Part shown: positions 16,068-25,405 of the stretch, in pieces
How the letters are laid out: each line of letters starts with the position of its first letter
Numbering within the stretch: the stretch's first letter is position 1
NCBI GenBank assembly: GCA_030652255.1
Contig: JAUSAZ010000071.1
Span: 1 to 50,016, forward strand
Length of the DNA: 50,016 nucleotides
Direction: 5' to 3'
Source of the DNA: Myxococcales bacterium
Lineage (GTDB): Bacteria; Myxococcota_A; Polyangia; Polyangiales; Ga0077539
Notes under the pieces: model-generated
What the model was told of the DNA's origin: nothing
Databases searched by the model: none
The model's input: only the letters and a program-made list of their open reading frames with translations
Made by a program: the position numbers and the translations under genes

Positions 16068-16096
16068 AATAAACGCGATCGACCCTGGGGTGTCAA
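16068..16096 (-). promoter_or_regulatory. Promoter of tRNA-Ala
   Basis: On the minus strand a perfect -35 TTGACA (16091-16096), a 17-bp spacer and -10 TTTATT (16068-16073). The predicted start is about 9 nt before the tRNA 5' end. This is the clearest sigma70 promoter in the window. Confidence 0.7.
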
Positions 16097-16214
16097 GCGT
16101 GGGCTTTAGAAAATTTCTTCCTCCCGGCGAAGGGGAGCCCTCTACCCGCGGGGCGCGGGGGCGGCTATGTCCCGGGGCCAGTGTGCTAGCGTCCCGCGCA
16201 CTGAGAGGTGCTGA

Positions 16215-17393
16215 ATGTCCGTGGATTTCTACGATCTCAATGACCTGCTGACCGAAGAAGAGCGGATGGTCCGCGACACCGTGCGGGCCTTCGTCGACGC
16301 GAAGATCCTGCCGACGATCTCGCACCACTACGAGGCCGGCACCTTCCCGACCGAGCTGATCCCGGAGTTCGGGCGCCTCGGGATGCTCGGGTCGAACCTC
16401 CACGGCTACGGCTGCCCGGGCATGGGCGACATCGCCTACGGGCTCGTGGCCCAGGAGCTCGAGCGCGGCGACTCGGGCATCCGCTCGTTCTGCTCGGTGC
16501 AGAGCTCCCTGGTGATGTGGCCCATCTACACCTACGGCACCGAGGAGCAGAAGAACACCTGGCTCCCGCGGCTCGCCACGGGCGAGGCCGTCGGCTGCTT
16601 CGGGCTCACGGAGCCCGACTTCGGCTCCAACCCCGGCGGGATGATCACCCGCGCCGAGCGCACCGCCACCGGCTTCGTGCTCAACGGCACCAAGCGCTGG
16701 ATCACCAACGGCAACCTCGCCGACGTCGCCATCATCTGGGCGAAGCTCGACGGGGTCATCCGCGGCTTCGTGGTCGACACGAAGACCCCCGGCTTCACCG
16801 CGCAGAAGATCGAGCGGAAGTTCTCGCTGCGGGCCTCGGTCACCAGCGAGCTCATCCTGGAGGACGTGCACGTCCCCGAGTCGGCGATGTTCCCCGACGT
16901 GAAGGGCCTCAAGGGGCCGCTCGGGTGCCTCACGCAGGCGCGCTACGGCATCTCCTGGGGGGCCATCGGCGCCGCCGAGGCCTGCTTCGACTGCGCGGTC
17001 GACTACGCCAAGAACCGGGTGCAGTTCTCCCGGCCCATCGCCGGGTACCAGCTGGTGCAGGCGAAGTTCGCCGACATGCTCACGGAGATCACCAAGGCGA
17101 AGCTCATCTCGTGGCGCCTGGGCAAGCTCAAGGAGGCCAAGAAGATGACCCCGGGGCAGGTGTCGCTCGCCAAGCGCAACAACGTGCACATGGCCCTGGA
17201 GACCGCGCGCAAGTGCCGCGACATCCTCGGCGGCAACGGGATCACCTACGAGTACCCCATCGCCAGGCACCTGATGAACCTCGAGACGGTCATCACCTAC
17301 GAGGGCACGCACGACATCCACACGCTCGTGCTGGGCCAGGAAGTGACCGGAATCCCCGCCTACGACGCCGGTCCGGTGCCCACCCGGGGCTGA
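16215..17393 (+). CDS. gcdH: Glutaryl-CoA dehydrogenase
   Basis: 392 residues. FAD-dependent acyl-CoA dehydrogenase that oxidises and decarboxylates glutaryl-CoA to crotonyl-CoA in lysine/tryptophan degradation. Features that separate it from other family members are SVQSSLVM with the preceding Arg90 (binding the distal carboxylate), GCFGLTEPDFGSNPG, KFSLRASVTSELILEDV, and the catalytic base Glu363 in TYEGTHDIH. Full length. A GAGAGGTG ribosome-binding site precedes ATG 16215. It stands alone upstream of typA; no electron-transfer flavoprotein gene is nearby. Confidence 0.93.
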   Translation: MSVDFYDLNDLLTEEERMVRDTVRAFVDAKILPTISHHYEAGTFPTELIPEFGRLGMLGSNLHGYGCPGMGDIAYGLVAQELERGDSGIRSFCSVQSSLVMWPIYTYGTEEQKNTWLPRLATGEAVGCFGLTEPDFGSNPGGMITRAERTATGFVLNGTKRWITNGNLADVAIIWAKLDGVIRGFVVDTKTPGFTAQKIERKFSLRASVTSELILEDVHVPESAMFPDVKGLKGPLGCLTQARYGISWGAIGAAEACFDCAVDYAKNRVQFSRPIAGYQLVQAKFADMLTEITKAKLISWRLGKLKEAKKMTPGQVSLAKRNNVHMALETARKCRDILGGNGITYEYPIARHLMNLETVITYEGTHDIHTLVLGQEVTGIPAYDAGPVPTRG

Positions 17394-17451
17394 GCATTCT
17401 CCGTACCGGGCATCGACCCGCGGCGCGCGCCGTGGTAGGGCGCCGCCCGCA

Positions 17452-19272
17452 ATGCATCCCCAAGACAAGATCCGCAACGTCGCGATCGTGGCGCACGTCG
17501 ACCACGGCAAGACCACCCTCGTCGACTTCATGCTCCGCCAGTCGGGCGTCTTCCGCGCCAACGAGGAGATGGTCGACCGCGTCATGGACTCCAACGACCA
17601 GGAGCGTGAGCGCGGCATCACCATCCTCGCCAAGAACACCTCGGTGCGCTGGGGCGAGTACAAGATCAACATCATCGACACCCCCGGACACTCGGACTTC
17701 GGCGGCGAGGTCGAGCGCACGCTCATGATGGCCGACGCGGCGCTGCTGCTCGTCGACGCCGCCGAGGGCCCGCTGCCGCAGACGCGCTTCGTGCTGCGCA
17801 AGGCCCTGGCCCGCGGCTTCCCGGTGGTGCTGGTGATCAACAAGATCGACCGCCAGGACGCGCGCCCGGACGAGGTGCTCTCGGAGGTGTTCGACCTGTT
17901 CTGTGACCTCGAGGCCTCGGACGTGCAGGCCGATTTCGCGACCCTGTACGCCATCGGCAAGCTGGGCATCGCCCGGTACAACCTCTCGGACACCAACACC
18001 GACCTCGCGCCGCTGATGGACACCATCGTCAAGCGCGTGCCCGCGCCGACGGGTGACCCGAAGGCGCCGCTGCAGATCATCGTGACGAGCCTCGACCACG
18101 ACGACTACGTGGGCCGCATCGCCATCGGGCGCGTGGTGCAGGGCACCGTGAAGGAGGCCGAGCGGGTGGCGGTCATCGGCGCGGAGAAGACCACCGAGGC
18201 GAAGATCGCGGTGCTCTACAACTACGAGGGCCTCGCGCGGAAGCGCACCCCCGACGCGGGCGCCGGCGAGAACATCGCCATCGCGGGCATCGAGGAGGTC
18301 ACCATCGGCGACACCCTCACCGACCCGGCCCACCAGAACGTGCTGCCGCGCATCCACGTCGAGGAGCCGACCATCAAGATGCGCTTCGGCGTGAACACCT
18401 CGCCCTTCGCCGGCAAGGACGGGGGCAAGTACCTCACGTCGCGGCAGATTCGCGAGCGGCTCCACCGCGAGGCCCGGAAGAACCCGGCCGTGCGCGTCGA
18501 GGACACGGAGAGCGCCGACCAGTTCCTGGTGTACGGGCGCGGCGAGCTGGCCCTGGCGGTGCTCGTCGAGACGATGCGCCGCGACCTCTACGAGCTCTCG
18601 CTCGGCAACCCCGAGGTGGTCACCAAGGAGATCGACGGCAAGCTGCACGAGCCGCTCGAGCTGGTGATCTGCGACGTGCCCGACGCCTACGTGGGCGTGG
18701 TCACGCAGCGCCTCGGCGAGCGCAAGGGCATCATGGTCAACATGGGCAACCCCGGGAAGGGCCGCGCGCGCGTGGAGTTCGAGGTGCCGTCCCGGGCGCT
18801 CATCGGGTTCCGCTCGGAGTTCCTGACGTCGACGCGCGGGACGGGGCTGCTCAACACCGAGTTCAAGGGCTGGAAGGAGTGGTCGGGGCCGATGATGCGC
18901 CGCACCAACGGGGCGATGGTGTCCGACCGCGCGGGCACGTGCACCCCCTACGCGCTCTTCCACCTCCAGCCGCGCGGCGAGTTCTTCGTCGGCGTGGGCG
19001 CGCCCGTCTACGAGGGCATGATCGTCGGGGAGCACAACCGCCCCAACGACGCCGACGTGAACATCATCCGCGAGAAGAAGCTCACCAGCGTCCGCACGGC
19101 CGGGAAGGACGAGAACGTCGCCCTCTATCCCCCGCGCGTGCTCACCGTCGAGACCGCCATGGAGTGGATCGACCGCGACGAGCTCGTCGAGGTCACGCCG
19201 CTCAACGTGCGCGTGCGCAAGGCCATCCTGTCGGCGTCGTTCCGCCCCGCCCGCCGCGAATCCGCGGAGTAG
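17452..19272 (+). CDS. typA: Ribosome-associated GTPase TypA/BipA
   Basis: 606 residues, full length. Translational GTPase with G1 [10 protein letters not shown]2/switch [10 protein letters not shown]3 [15 protein letters not shown]4 NKIDR, then EF-G-like domains and the BipA-specific C-terminal half ([22 protein letters not shown]). It helps ribosome assembly and stress adaptation by binding the 70S ribosome. ATG 17452 is 10 bp after a TAGGGC hexamer. Confidence 0.96.
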   Translation: MHPQDKIRNVAIVAHVDHGKTTLVDFMLRQSGVFRANEEMVDRVMDSNDQERERGITILAKNTSVRWGEYKINIIDTPGHSDFGGEVERTLMMADAALLLVDAAEGPLPQTRFVLRKALARGFPVVLVINKIDRQDARPDEVLSEVFDLFCDLEASDVQADFATLYAIGKLGIARYNLSDTNTDLAPLMDTIVKRVPAPTGDPKAPLQIIVTSLDHDDYVGRIAIGRVVQGTVKEAERVAVIGAEKTTEAKIAVLYNYEGLARKRTPDAGAGENIAIAGIEEVTIGDTLTDPAHQNVLPRIHVEEPTIKMRFGVNTSPFAGKDGGKYLTSRQIRERLHREARKNPAVRVEDTESADQFLVYGRGELALAVLVETMRRDLYELSLGNPEVVTKEIDGKLHEPLELVICDVPDAYVGVVTQRLGERKGIMVNMGNPGKGRARVEFEVPSRALIGFRSEFLTSTRGTGLLNTEFKGWKEWSGPMMRRTNGAMVSDRAGTCTPYALFHLQPRGEFFVGVGAPVYEGMIVGEHNRPNDADVNIIREKKLTSVRTAGKDENVALYPPRVLTVETAMEWIDRDELVEVTPLNVRVRKAILSASFRPARRESAE

Positions 19273-19291
19273 GTCGCCACCGCGCCCCGCT

Positions 19292-19314
19292 GCCGTGGGT
19301 TTTCAACCCGCGGC
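19292..19314 (+). terminator. Hairpin after typA
   Basis: GCCGTGGGTT-TTC-AACCCGCGGC: ten pairs including one G-U, 19 bp after the typA stop. No T-tract follows, so efficiency is uncertain. Confidence 0.45.
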
Positions 19315-19382
19315 GGCCGGGTGTGGGGAGGCGCAAACAGGTCGCTCGACGCCCGTCGGGCATCGGGCGTAGTTCTCTCGTC

Positions 19383-20849
19383 ATGAGCGACCAGCGCTTC
19401 GACGTCTGCGTGATCGGCGCCGGGCCCGCGGGCTACGCCGCGGCGATGCGGGCCCACGACCTGGGTCGGCGCGTGCTGCTGGTCGAGCGCGGGCGCGTGG
19501 GCGGCGCGGGCATCCACGAGGGCGCGCTGTCGAGCAAGACCCTGTGGCACCTCGCCAACGACTACGCCACCGCGAGCCGCGTCGACCGGGGCTACCGCGC
19601 CGACGAGGTGTCGGTGTCGTACCCCGACGTGATGGCCACGGTGCGCCGCGCCGTCGACGAGTGCCGCGGGCACCTCGAGCGGCAGCTGGAGCGCCTCGCC
19701 GCCCCGCTGGCGAGCGGCGCCCAGGTGGTCACCGCGCGGGGCACGGGGCGCTTCGTAGGCCCCCACGCCATCGAGGTGAGCGCGACGGACGGGAGCGTCA
19801 CCCGCTACGAGGCCGGGCACTTCATCGTCGCGACGGGCTCGCGGCCGCGGGCGCTCGACGGCGTGACGGTCGACGGCCGGGTGGTGGTCACCAGCGACCA
19901 CATCGAGTCGTGGGACCGCTTCCCCGAGAGCATGGTCATCGTGGGCGCCGGCGTCGTGGGCTGCGAGTACGCCACGGTGTTCGCCCACTTCGGGCGCACG
20001 CGCATCCACATCATCGACCGGCAGCCGCGCATCCTGCCCTTCGAGGACGACGACGTGGCGGCCTGCGTGGCGCGCTCCTTCGAGCGCATGGGCGTGGTCA
20101 TCCACCGCGAGGCGAAGCTTCTGTCGCTGCGCGCGGTGGGCGACCACGTCGAGTACGAGATCGAGTCGCCGAAGGGGCGGGAGACCATCACCGTCGAGCG
20201 GGCCCTCATCTCCATCGGGCGCGTGCCCAACACCGGCGACCTCGGCCTCGAGGCCGCGGGCGTGGCGCTCGGCAGGGGCGGCTGCATCGAGGCGACGCGC
20301 TCGGTCACGTCGGTGCCGCACATCCACGCCGTGGGCGACCTCACCGCCGACGTGGCGCTGGTGAACGTGGGCGAGATGGAGGGCAGGCAGGCGGCGGAGA
20401 TCGCGTGCGGCCTCCCGGCGAGCGACATCCACTACGAGGCCCTGTCGGCGATCATGTTCCTGGAGCCCGAGGTGGCGTCGGTGGGGCTCAACGAGATGCA
20501 GGCGAAGCAGAAGGGCATCCCCTACCGGGCGGCGGTGCTCTCCGGGCGGCTCATCAACCGCTGCGTCGCGATGCGCTGCACCGACGGCTTCGTGAAGCTG
20601 CTCGCGTCGCCAGAGCCGCCGTACCGGGTGCTCGGGCTGCGCGTGGTGGGCCCCGAGGCGTCGAGCTGCATCCAGGGCATCGCCTTCCTCATCGACCACG
20701 GGGCGACGCTGGAGGACATCGACCGGTGCGTGCACCCGCACCCGGCGATCACCGAGGGGGTGCAGGAGTGCGCGCGCATCCTGCTGGGGCGCTCGATGCG
20801 CAAGGTCAGCGTCTTCGAGGAGGCGCTGCTGCGCTGCGTCGACGGCTGA
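19383..20849 (+). CDS. FAD-dependent pyridine nucleotide oxidoreductase without redox cysteines, SthA-like
   Basis: 488 residues. Two Rossmann domains, FAD-binding IGAGPAGYAAA (about 11-21) and NAD(P)-binding IVGAGVVGCEYA, then a dimerisation domain. In dihydrolipoamide dehydrogenase the redox pair lies at positions equivalent to 43 and 48; here these are Gly43 and Ala48 in GGAGIHEGALSSK. It therefore cannot do dithiol chemistry and resembles soluble transhydrogenase (SthA) type proteins, which have lost one or both cysteines. The C-terminal HPHPAITE (451-458) keeps the His and Glu of the family. NAD(P) transhydrogenase activity is a reasonable guess, not proven. ATG 19383 follows a TAGTTC hexamer by 7 bp. 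Confidence 0.78.
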   Translation: MSDQRFDVCVIGAGPAGYAAAMRAHDLGRRVLLVERGRVGGAGIHEGALSSKTLWHLANDYATASRVDRGYRADEVSVSYPDVMATVRRAVDECRGHLERQLERLAAPLASGAQVVTARGTGRFVGPHAIEVSATDGSVTRYEAGHFIVATGSRPRALDGVTVDGRVVVTSDHIESWDRFPESMVIVGAGVVGCEYATVFAHFGRTRIHIIDRQPRILPFEDDDVAACVARSFERMGVVIHREAKLLSLRAVGDHVEYEIESPKGRETITVERALISIGRVPNTGDLGLEAAGVALGRGGCIEATRSVTSVPHIHAVGDLTADVALVNVGEMEGRQAAEIACGLPASDIHYEALSAIMFLEPEVASVGLNEMQAKQKGIPYRAAVLSGRLINRCVAMRCTDGFVKLLASPEPPYRVLGLRVVGPEASSCIQGIAFLIDHGATLEDIDRCVHPHPAITEGVQECARILLGRSMRKVSVFEEALLRCVDG

Positions 20850-20905
20850 TCGGGCGCGGCCGCGGGGCAGGGCCCGCCGACGATCTGGTGATAGGGTGGC
20901 GGCCC

Positions 20906-22543
20906 ATGGACCGACTCACGCGCCGGGAGATGCTCAAGGTGACCGGGGCCGCGGCGCTCGTGGGCTGCGGGACCGCCGAGCCGGTCGACGCACCCGACGG
21001 CCTGGAGGAGGACGCCGCACCCGACGAGACCTTCGACGCAAGCGACCTGAAGTTCCCTGAGGACGTCGAGGTGCCGACGGTCGATGCCGGGGGGCCGGTG
21101 GACGTCGGAGCGCCGGTGGACGCCGGAGCGCCGATGGACGCCGGGGCGCCGATGGATGCTGGTGTGCCGATGGACGTCGGGAGGGACGCCGGCAGGGACG
21201 TGCCGGTGGCGGTGGACGTGCGGCGGGACGTGCCGGTCGTGCGCGACGTGGGCCGGGACACTGGTCCCCCGCTGCGCGACGCCGAGTTCCAGGACCTGCC
21301 CGAGCGGCCCGCGCAGTTTCCCTTGGGGGTCATGGCCGGCGACGCCGCGGACACCTCGCTGATCTTCTGGACGAAGTACGAGGGCACCGCGCCGCTCGTG
21401 CTGCGCGTGCTGGAGATGGACGGCGGGCGCATCGCCGCGCTGCGCTTCGACGGCCGGGTCACCCCGTCGGGCGCTGGGGTGGTGCGGGTGGTGGTCACGG
21501 GCCTGCGCCCCAACCGACTGCACCGCTATGCCTTCCTCGTGGCCCCGTCGGGTACGCCCAACGGGCGCAGCCTGATCGGGCGGGCGCGCACGGCGATCGC
21601 CGATGACTCGCGCGAGCCGATCGTCTTCGCGGGCACGGCGTGCACCAACCAGAACCACCGGCCCTTCCCAGCGCTCGTGCACGCCGGGTCACGCACCGAC
21701 CTGGACTTCTTCATCCACGCCGGCGACCACGTGTACACCGACCACGGCTCGCCCTCGGAGTCGATCGGGGAGTACCGGGCGAAGTACGCGGCCAACTGGA
21801 CCTCCGCGGGGCTGCGCTCGCTCCACCGCTCGACGGGGATGTACCTCACCTGGGACGACCACGAGGTGCGCAACAACTGGGACCCCGAGAGCTTCCCCCC
21901 GGCGCGCATCGCGGCGGCGCGGCAGGCCTTCTTCGAGCACCGCGCGACGCGGCGCAATCCGTCCGCCCCGGACCGCATCTGGCGCAGCTTCCGGTGGGGG
22001 CGCACCGCGGAGGTGTTCATCCTCGACTGCCGCAGCGAGCGGCGCCCGTCGACGCGATCGAACACCCCGTCGCGCGACTCGGTCTACATCTCCCGCGCGC
22101 AGATGGACTGGCTGAAGTCGGGTCTGCGCACCTCGCCCGCGGCCTTCAAGTTCATCGTCAACTCGGTGCCCATCTACGAGCGCCCCGGCGGCGTCGGCTC
22201 GGACAACTGGATCGGGTACCCGTCGCAGCGCCGGGAGATCCTCAACCACATCGCCAACAACAACCTCCGCGGGGTGGTCTGGCTGTCGGGTGACAGCCAC
22301 GTCGGCGGCGTGGTGCGCGTCGACCCCTCCTCCACCGACGCCTGGGAGGTGCTCATGGGCCCCGGCGGCGCAGACCGCCGCGAGCTGCCCGACGTCAACC
22401 GCGACCGCTGGCCGGTGTACGTCGGCGATCGACACAACTACACCGTGTTCCGCGCCGACCCCTCGGACCGCACGCTCACGGTCGAGTACATCGACGGCAG
22501 CGGGTCGCGCATCCCGGGCAGCCTGTGGTCGCGCCGCGTGTGA
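20906..22543 (+). CDS. PhoD-like metallophosphatase, Tat-exported lipoprotein
   Basis: 545 residues. The N-terminus combines a twin-arginine motif (TRREMLK) with a lipobox (LVGC, Cys21), so it should be exported folded and lipid-anchored. Residues about 26-128 are a low-complexity Asp/Ala/Val/Pro stalk with repeated VDAGAPMDAG-type units. The remainder is a PhoD-type alkaline phosphatase/phosphodiesterase: HAGDHVYTDHG (about 270-280), TWDDHEVRNNWD (about 314-325) and LSGDSHVGG (about 459-467) supply the Fe/Ca ligands. ATG 20906 is 8 bp after TAGGGT. The downstream membrane-protein gene overlaps its stop (GTGA). Confidence 0.87.
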   Translation: MDRLTRREMLKVTGAAALVGCGTAEPVDAPDGLEEDAAPDETFDASDLKFPEDVEVPTVDAGGPVDVGAPVDAGAPMDAGAPMDAGVPMDVGRDAGRDVPVAVDVRRDVPVVRDVGRDTGPPLRDAEFQDLPERPAQFPLGVMAGDAADTSLIFWTKYEGTAPLVLRVLEMDGGRIAALRFDGRVTPSGAGVVRVVVTGLRPNRLHRYAFLVAPSGTPNGRSLIGRARTAIADDSREPIVFAGTACTNQNHRPFPALVHAGSRTDLDFFIHAGDHVYTDHGSPSESIGEYRAKYAANWTSAGLRSLHRSTGMYLTWDDHEVRNNWDPESFPPARIAAARQAFFEHRATRRNPSAPDRIWRSFRWGRTAEVFILDCRSERRPSTRSNTPSRDSVYISRAQMDWLKSGLRTSPAAFKFIVNSVPIYERPGGVGSDNWIGYPSQRREILNHIANNNLRGVVWLSGDSHVGGVVRVDPSSTDAWEVLMGPGGADRRELPDVNRDRWPVYVGDRHNYTVFRADPSDRTLTVEYIDGSGSRIPGSLWSRRV

Positions 22544-23853
22544 GCGCCGAGGCGCCGCGCGCCCGCGCGCCGAAGACCCCCGCGGGCTTCCCCTTCCACG
22601 TCGGCCTGACGGTGATGCTCGCGGGCGGCGTCGCGGCCTTCGCGGCGGAGAACCACGGCCCGCTCAGCCCCGACCGGCTCTACGCGGGGTCGCTCGGCGC
22701 GGCGATCTTCCTGCTCGCGGGGCCGCTCACCGAGGCCCTCGCGGCGCGTCGCTACGGGCCGCGGGCGCGGGTCGACCTGTGGCGCGCGGTGCAGTTCGCG
22801 GCGGTGCTGCTCGGGCTCGCGACGTGGCTCCAGCTCTCGCCCCTCTTCGATCGGCCGTCGTACCTCTCGGGCGCGTCGAGCCGCTGGGAGCAGCTCGAGC
22901 CCGAGCACTTCATGGTCCCGCTGGGGGCGCTGCTGGCGGCGCTGGTGGTGCGTCGGCGCAACGTCCCGTCGCGGCTGCCGCTGCGCGCGCTCGCTTCCGT
23001 GGTGGCGGCCCTGGTCGTGCTGGTGGGCGCCGAGCTGCGCCTCCGCCGCGGCGCCCAGCCCTGGACCCTCCTCGACCACCTGCCCGTGGTGGCCACGCTT
23101 CCGCCGGTCGATCGCTCGCAGGGCACGAACTCCACGCAGCGCCTGGGCGATGACCTCTGGGTGCGCCGCTTCTGGAGCGCGCAGTACCCGGCCTACTGCG
23201 ACGTGAGCGTGGCGCGGAGCGAGGCGGCGCTGGTGGCCTCGATGGCGCCCGATCGCATGGTGCCCGTCGGGTGCGGCGCGCTGACGCTGCGCTCGCTGCC
23301 CGCGACGGGGGAGTACGTCCTGGTCGGTCGCGCGGCGCCGTACCGGAGCGCCTTCGTGCTCGACGGGGCCACGCTCGCGCGGCTCTCCGGCGGGCGCGCG
23401 AAGCTCGGGGACTACGCCGACCGCCTGGCGCCGCCGAAGGGCTGGGTGCGGGCGTCGTGGGTGATCCTCGGGCTGGGCGCGCTGGCGCTGGCCTCGCGCC
23501 GCGGATCGAGGCGCTGGCGCGAGGCGCAGGCGCAGTGGCGGCCCGCGACGCTCGAAGCCGACGGCGCGGTGCGCTTCGAGGACGGCGTGGTCGCGGCGCT
23601 CTCCTACGGCGCGGCGCTGGCGCCGGGGCCCGTGGTGGTGCTGGCGCCCGCGGCGCGCAGCGGGCCTGGGCCCTTTCGCGAGGGACCGGCGATGGTCACG
23701 CTGGCGCCGGACGACGTGCGCGCGGGGACGCCCGCGATGGTGCTGGCGGAGCTCGACGCGGCGCGGGACGCGGGGTGGGTGCACCTGACCGCGGCGGCGT
23801 GGCTCGCGGTGGCGCCGCTCGCGCCGTATGTACTGCGGGGCGTGTGGTTCTGA
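22540..23853 (+). CDS. Multi-pass membrane protein of unknown function
   Basis: 437 residues from GTG 22540, which overlaps the PhoD-like stop by 4 bp; a GTG at 22525 is also possible. About five hydrophobic helices in the first 170 residues, then a soluble, probably extracytoplasmic domain of about 130 residues, another helix (about 305-320), a cytoplasmic-type segment and a final hydrophobic stretch near the C-terminus. No conserved catalytic motif seen. Coupled expression with PhoD-like phosphatase is the only functional clue. Confidence 0.6.
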   Translation: MSAEAPRARAPKTPAGFPFHVGLTVMLAGGVAAFAAENHGPLSPDRLYAGSLGAAIFLLAGPLTEALAARRYGPRARVDLWRAVQFAAVLLGLATWLQLSPLFDRPSYLSGASSRWEQLEPEHFMVPLGALLAALVVRRRNVPSRLPLRALASVVAALVVLVGAELRLRRGAQPWTLLDHLPVVATLPPVDRSQGTNSTQRLGDDLWVRRFWSAQYPAYCDVSVARSEAALVASMAPDRMVPVGCGALTLRSLPATGEYVLVGRAAPYRSAFVLDGATLARLSGGRAKLGDYADRLAPPKGWVRASWVILGLGALALASRRGSRRWREAQAQWRPATLEADGAVRFEDGVVAALSYGAALAPGPVVVLAPAARSGPGPFREGPAMVTLAPDDVRAGTPAMVLAELDAARDAGWVHLTAAAWLAVAPLAPYVLRGVWF

Positions 23854-23869
23854 GCGGGCGAGGGGCGGG

Positions 23870-25273
23870 TCAGAGCCTGATGCGGTGGAGCGTGATCATC
23901 GGTGGCAGGTGCGTGGAGACGGCCACCACGTCGGAGGTGCCAGGGAGCGCGACGATGCCGCTGAGCACGGCCGAGAAGGTGCCGGCCTGGGCCGGTAGCA
24001 GGATGGTTCCGTAGTCACCGATGTCCTCGATGAGGCGTCCGTGCCGGTCGAGCGGCACAACCACGCCGTTCTGGTTGTAGTTGGCGCCGACCAGCAGGCG
24101 GTCTTCGCAGCCGAGCAGCGCCGACGACGAGAAGGAGTAGGTGTACACGTGCCGGGGTCCCGGGACGAGCGCCATGCCGCCCTGGCCATAGGCGAGGTCG
24201 GGCGTGCCGTCAGGGAGGAAGCGCACCACCGCGGGCGACGCGCTGGAGTCGTCGAAGCGCTGCGACACGGCCCCGGCGACGATCCATCGGCCCGCGGTGT
24301 CGCGCGACAGCGAGCGCGCGAAGAAGCGCGGCAGCACGGTGGTGTTCTCGGCGCGGTCGCCCGAGGGCCAGCGGCCGCGGCGCCCGGTGCGATCGACGCG
24401 CACCAGCTCCGGGCGCGCGCGCGGGCTCACGCAGGCGAGCACGTAGTCTCCCCCGTCGCGCTCGACGTCGTAGCAGCCGTGCACGCCATCGATGGCGAGC
24501 ACGCCGCGGTCGCCGAAGGTGGCGTCGGGCGTGCCCGCCGCGTCGAGGCGGACCACCCAGGCGCGGGTCGCGGGTCGCTCGAACGCGAGGGCGTCGGAGA
24601 TCACCACGAAGACGCCGTCGGCGTCGGCCTGGATGGCAAAGGGCACGAGGCGCGACGCCGACTCGCCCACGGAGAGGGTCACCCTCCCGCCTGCGCCGAA
24701 GGTCTCGTCGAAGGATCCGTCATCGTCCAGGCGCGCCACGACGGGCTCCGAGCGCACGCCGAGCGTCCGATGCCCCGCGAGCATCGATCTCCCCGCGCTG
24801 ACCGTAGTCCCGGCGAGCCACTCGGTCACGGGGTCGGCCGAGCGATCGAGCGCGAGCCCAGCGATCCCGAAGCCCCGGTCGAGGGCGAGGGTGTCACCGT
24901 CGAAGCGCCAGGCCCCCGCGTGCGTCCCCGGGGCCTGGCCTGCCGCGCAGCCCGCGCAGGAGCCCAGCGCCACGATCCGCCCCGCGCGGTCGGCGAAGGC
25001 CATGCGGGTGGCGACCTCGGTGAAGGTCATGCCCGCCGTGGCCGTGGAGTAGGCCGCGCGCCGCATGGGGTCGACGCTTGCGAGGTCGCCCCGCGCGCAG
25101 GGGGTGAGCGGCAGGTCCCCGGCGTCGATGGCGACCGGTCGCGTGTCGAGCGCGACCTCGGAGACGACCGCGTCGGAGGTGGCGGCGTCGGAGGCATCGG
25201 GGGCGGGCGCGCGCCCGTTGAGTCCGGTGCAGGCTGCGCAGGAGACGAGCAGGGCGACGAGGCGCGAGATCAT
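23870..25273 (-). CDS. Delta-60 repeat lipoprotein, copy 1
   Basis: 467 residues from ATG 25273. Signal peptide with lipobox LVSC (Cys12), Asp/Ala-rich stalk (about 22-55), then a beta-propeller-like region. The repeats follow the delta-60 consensus V-ARLD-x-DG-S-D-x-FG-x-GG; clear examples read ARLDDDGSFDETFGAGG, VRLDAAGTPDATFGDRG and RFLPDGTPDLAYGQGG. It is a paralogue of the plus-strand lipoprotein at 27026-28423, most obvious in the last 170 residues (GRWIVAGAVSQRFDD against GRWLVGGMISPRYDD). The in-frame sequence upstream of 25273 is not signal-like. Function unknown; probably a surface-exposed binding protein. Confidence 0.8.
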   Translation of the reverse strand: MISRLVALLVSCAACTGLNGRAPAPDASDAATSDAVVSEVALDTRPVAIDAGDLPLTPCARGDLASVDPMRRAAYSTATAGMTFTEVATRMAFADRAGRIVALGSCAGCAAGQAPGTHAGAWRFDGDTLALDRGFGIAGLALDRSADPVTEWLAGTTVSAGRSMLAGHRTLGVRSEPVVARLDDDGSFDETFGAGGRVTLSVGESASRLVPFAIQADADGVFVVISDALAFERPATRAWVVRLDAAGTPDATFGDRGVLAIDGVHGCYDVERDGGDYVLACVSPRARPELVRVDRTGRRGRWPSGDRAENTTVLPRFFARSLSRDTAGRWIVAGAVSQRFDDSSASPAVVRFLPDGTPDLAYGQGGMALVPGPRHVYTYSFSSSALLGCEDRLLVGANYNQNGVVVPLDRHGRLIEDIGDYGTILLPAQAGTFSAVLSGIVALPGTSDVVAVSTHLPPMITLHRIRL

Positions 25274-25405
25274 CGGCTGGGGAGGGATGGTACGTGGTCT
25301 GGTCGGCGGTTGCTTCAGGGGGTTTGGGAGGGCTCGTCGACCGGCGATGCCGGCGCGACCCGCGTGCCGGGAGCCGCTGGGCATCATCGCGCCACCCGCG
25401 CCGCT

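Noticed and set aside
20906..22543. Tandem VDAG-type units as a mobile or satellite DNA repeat
   Set aside because: The repeat is in frame inside a lipoprotein stalk and degenerate at the DNA level.
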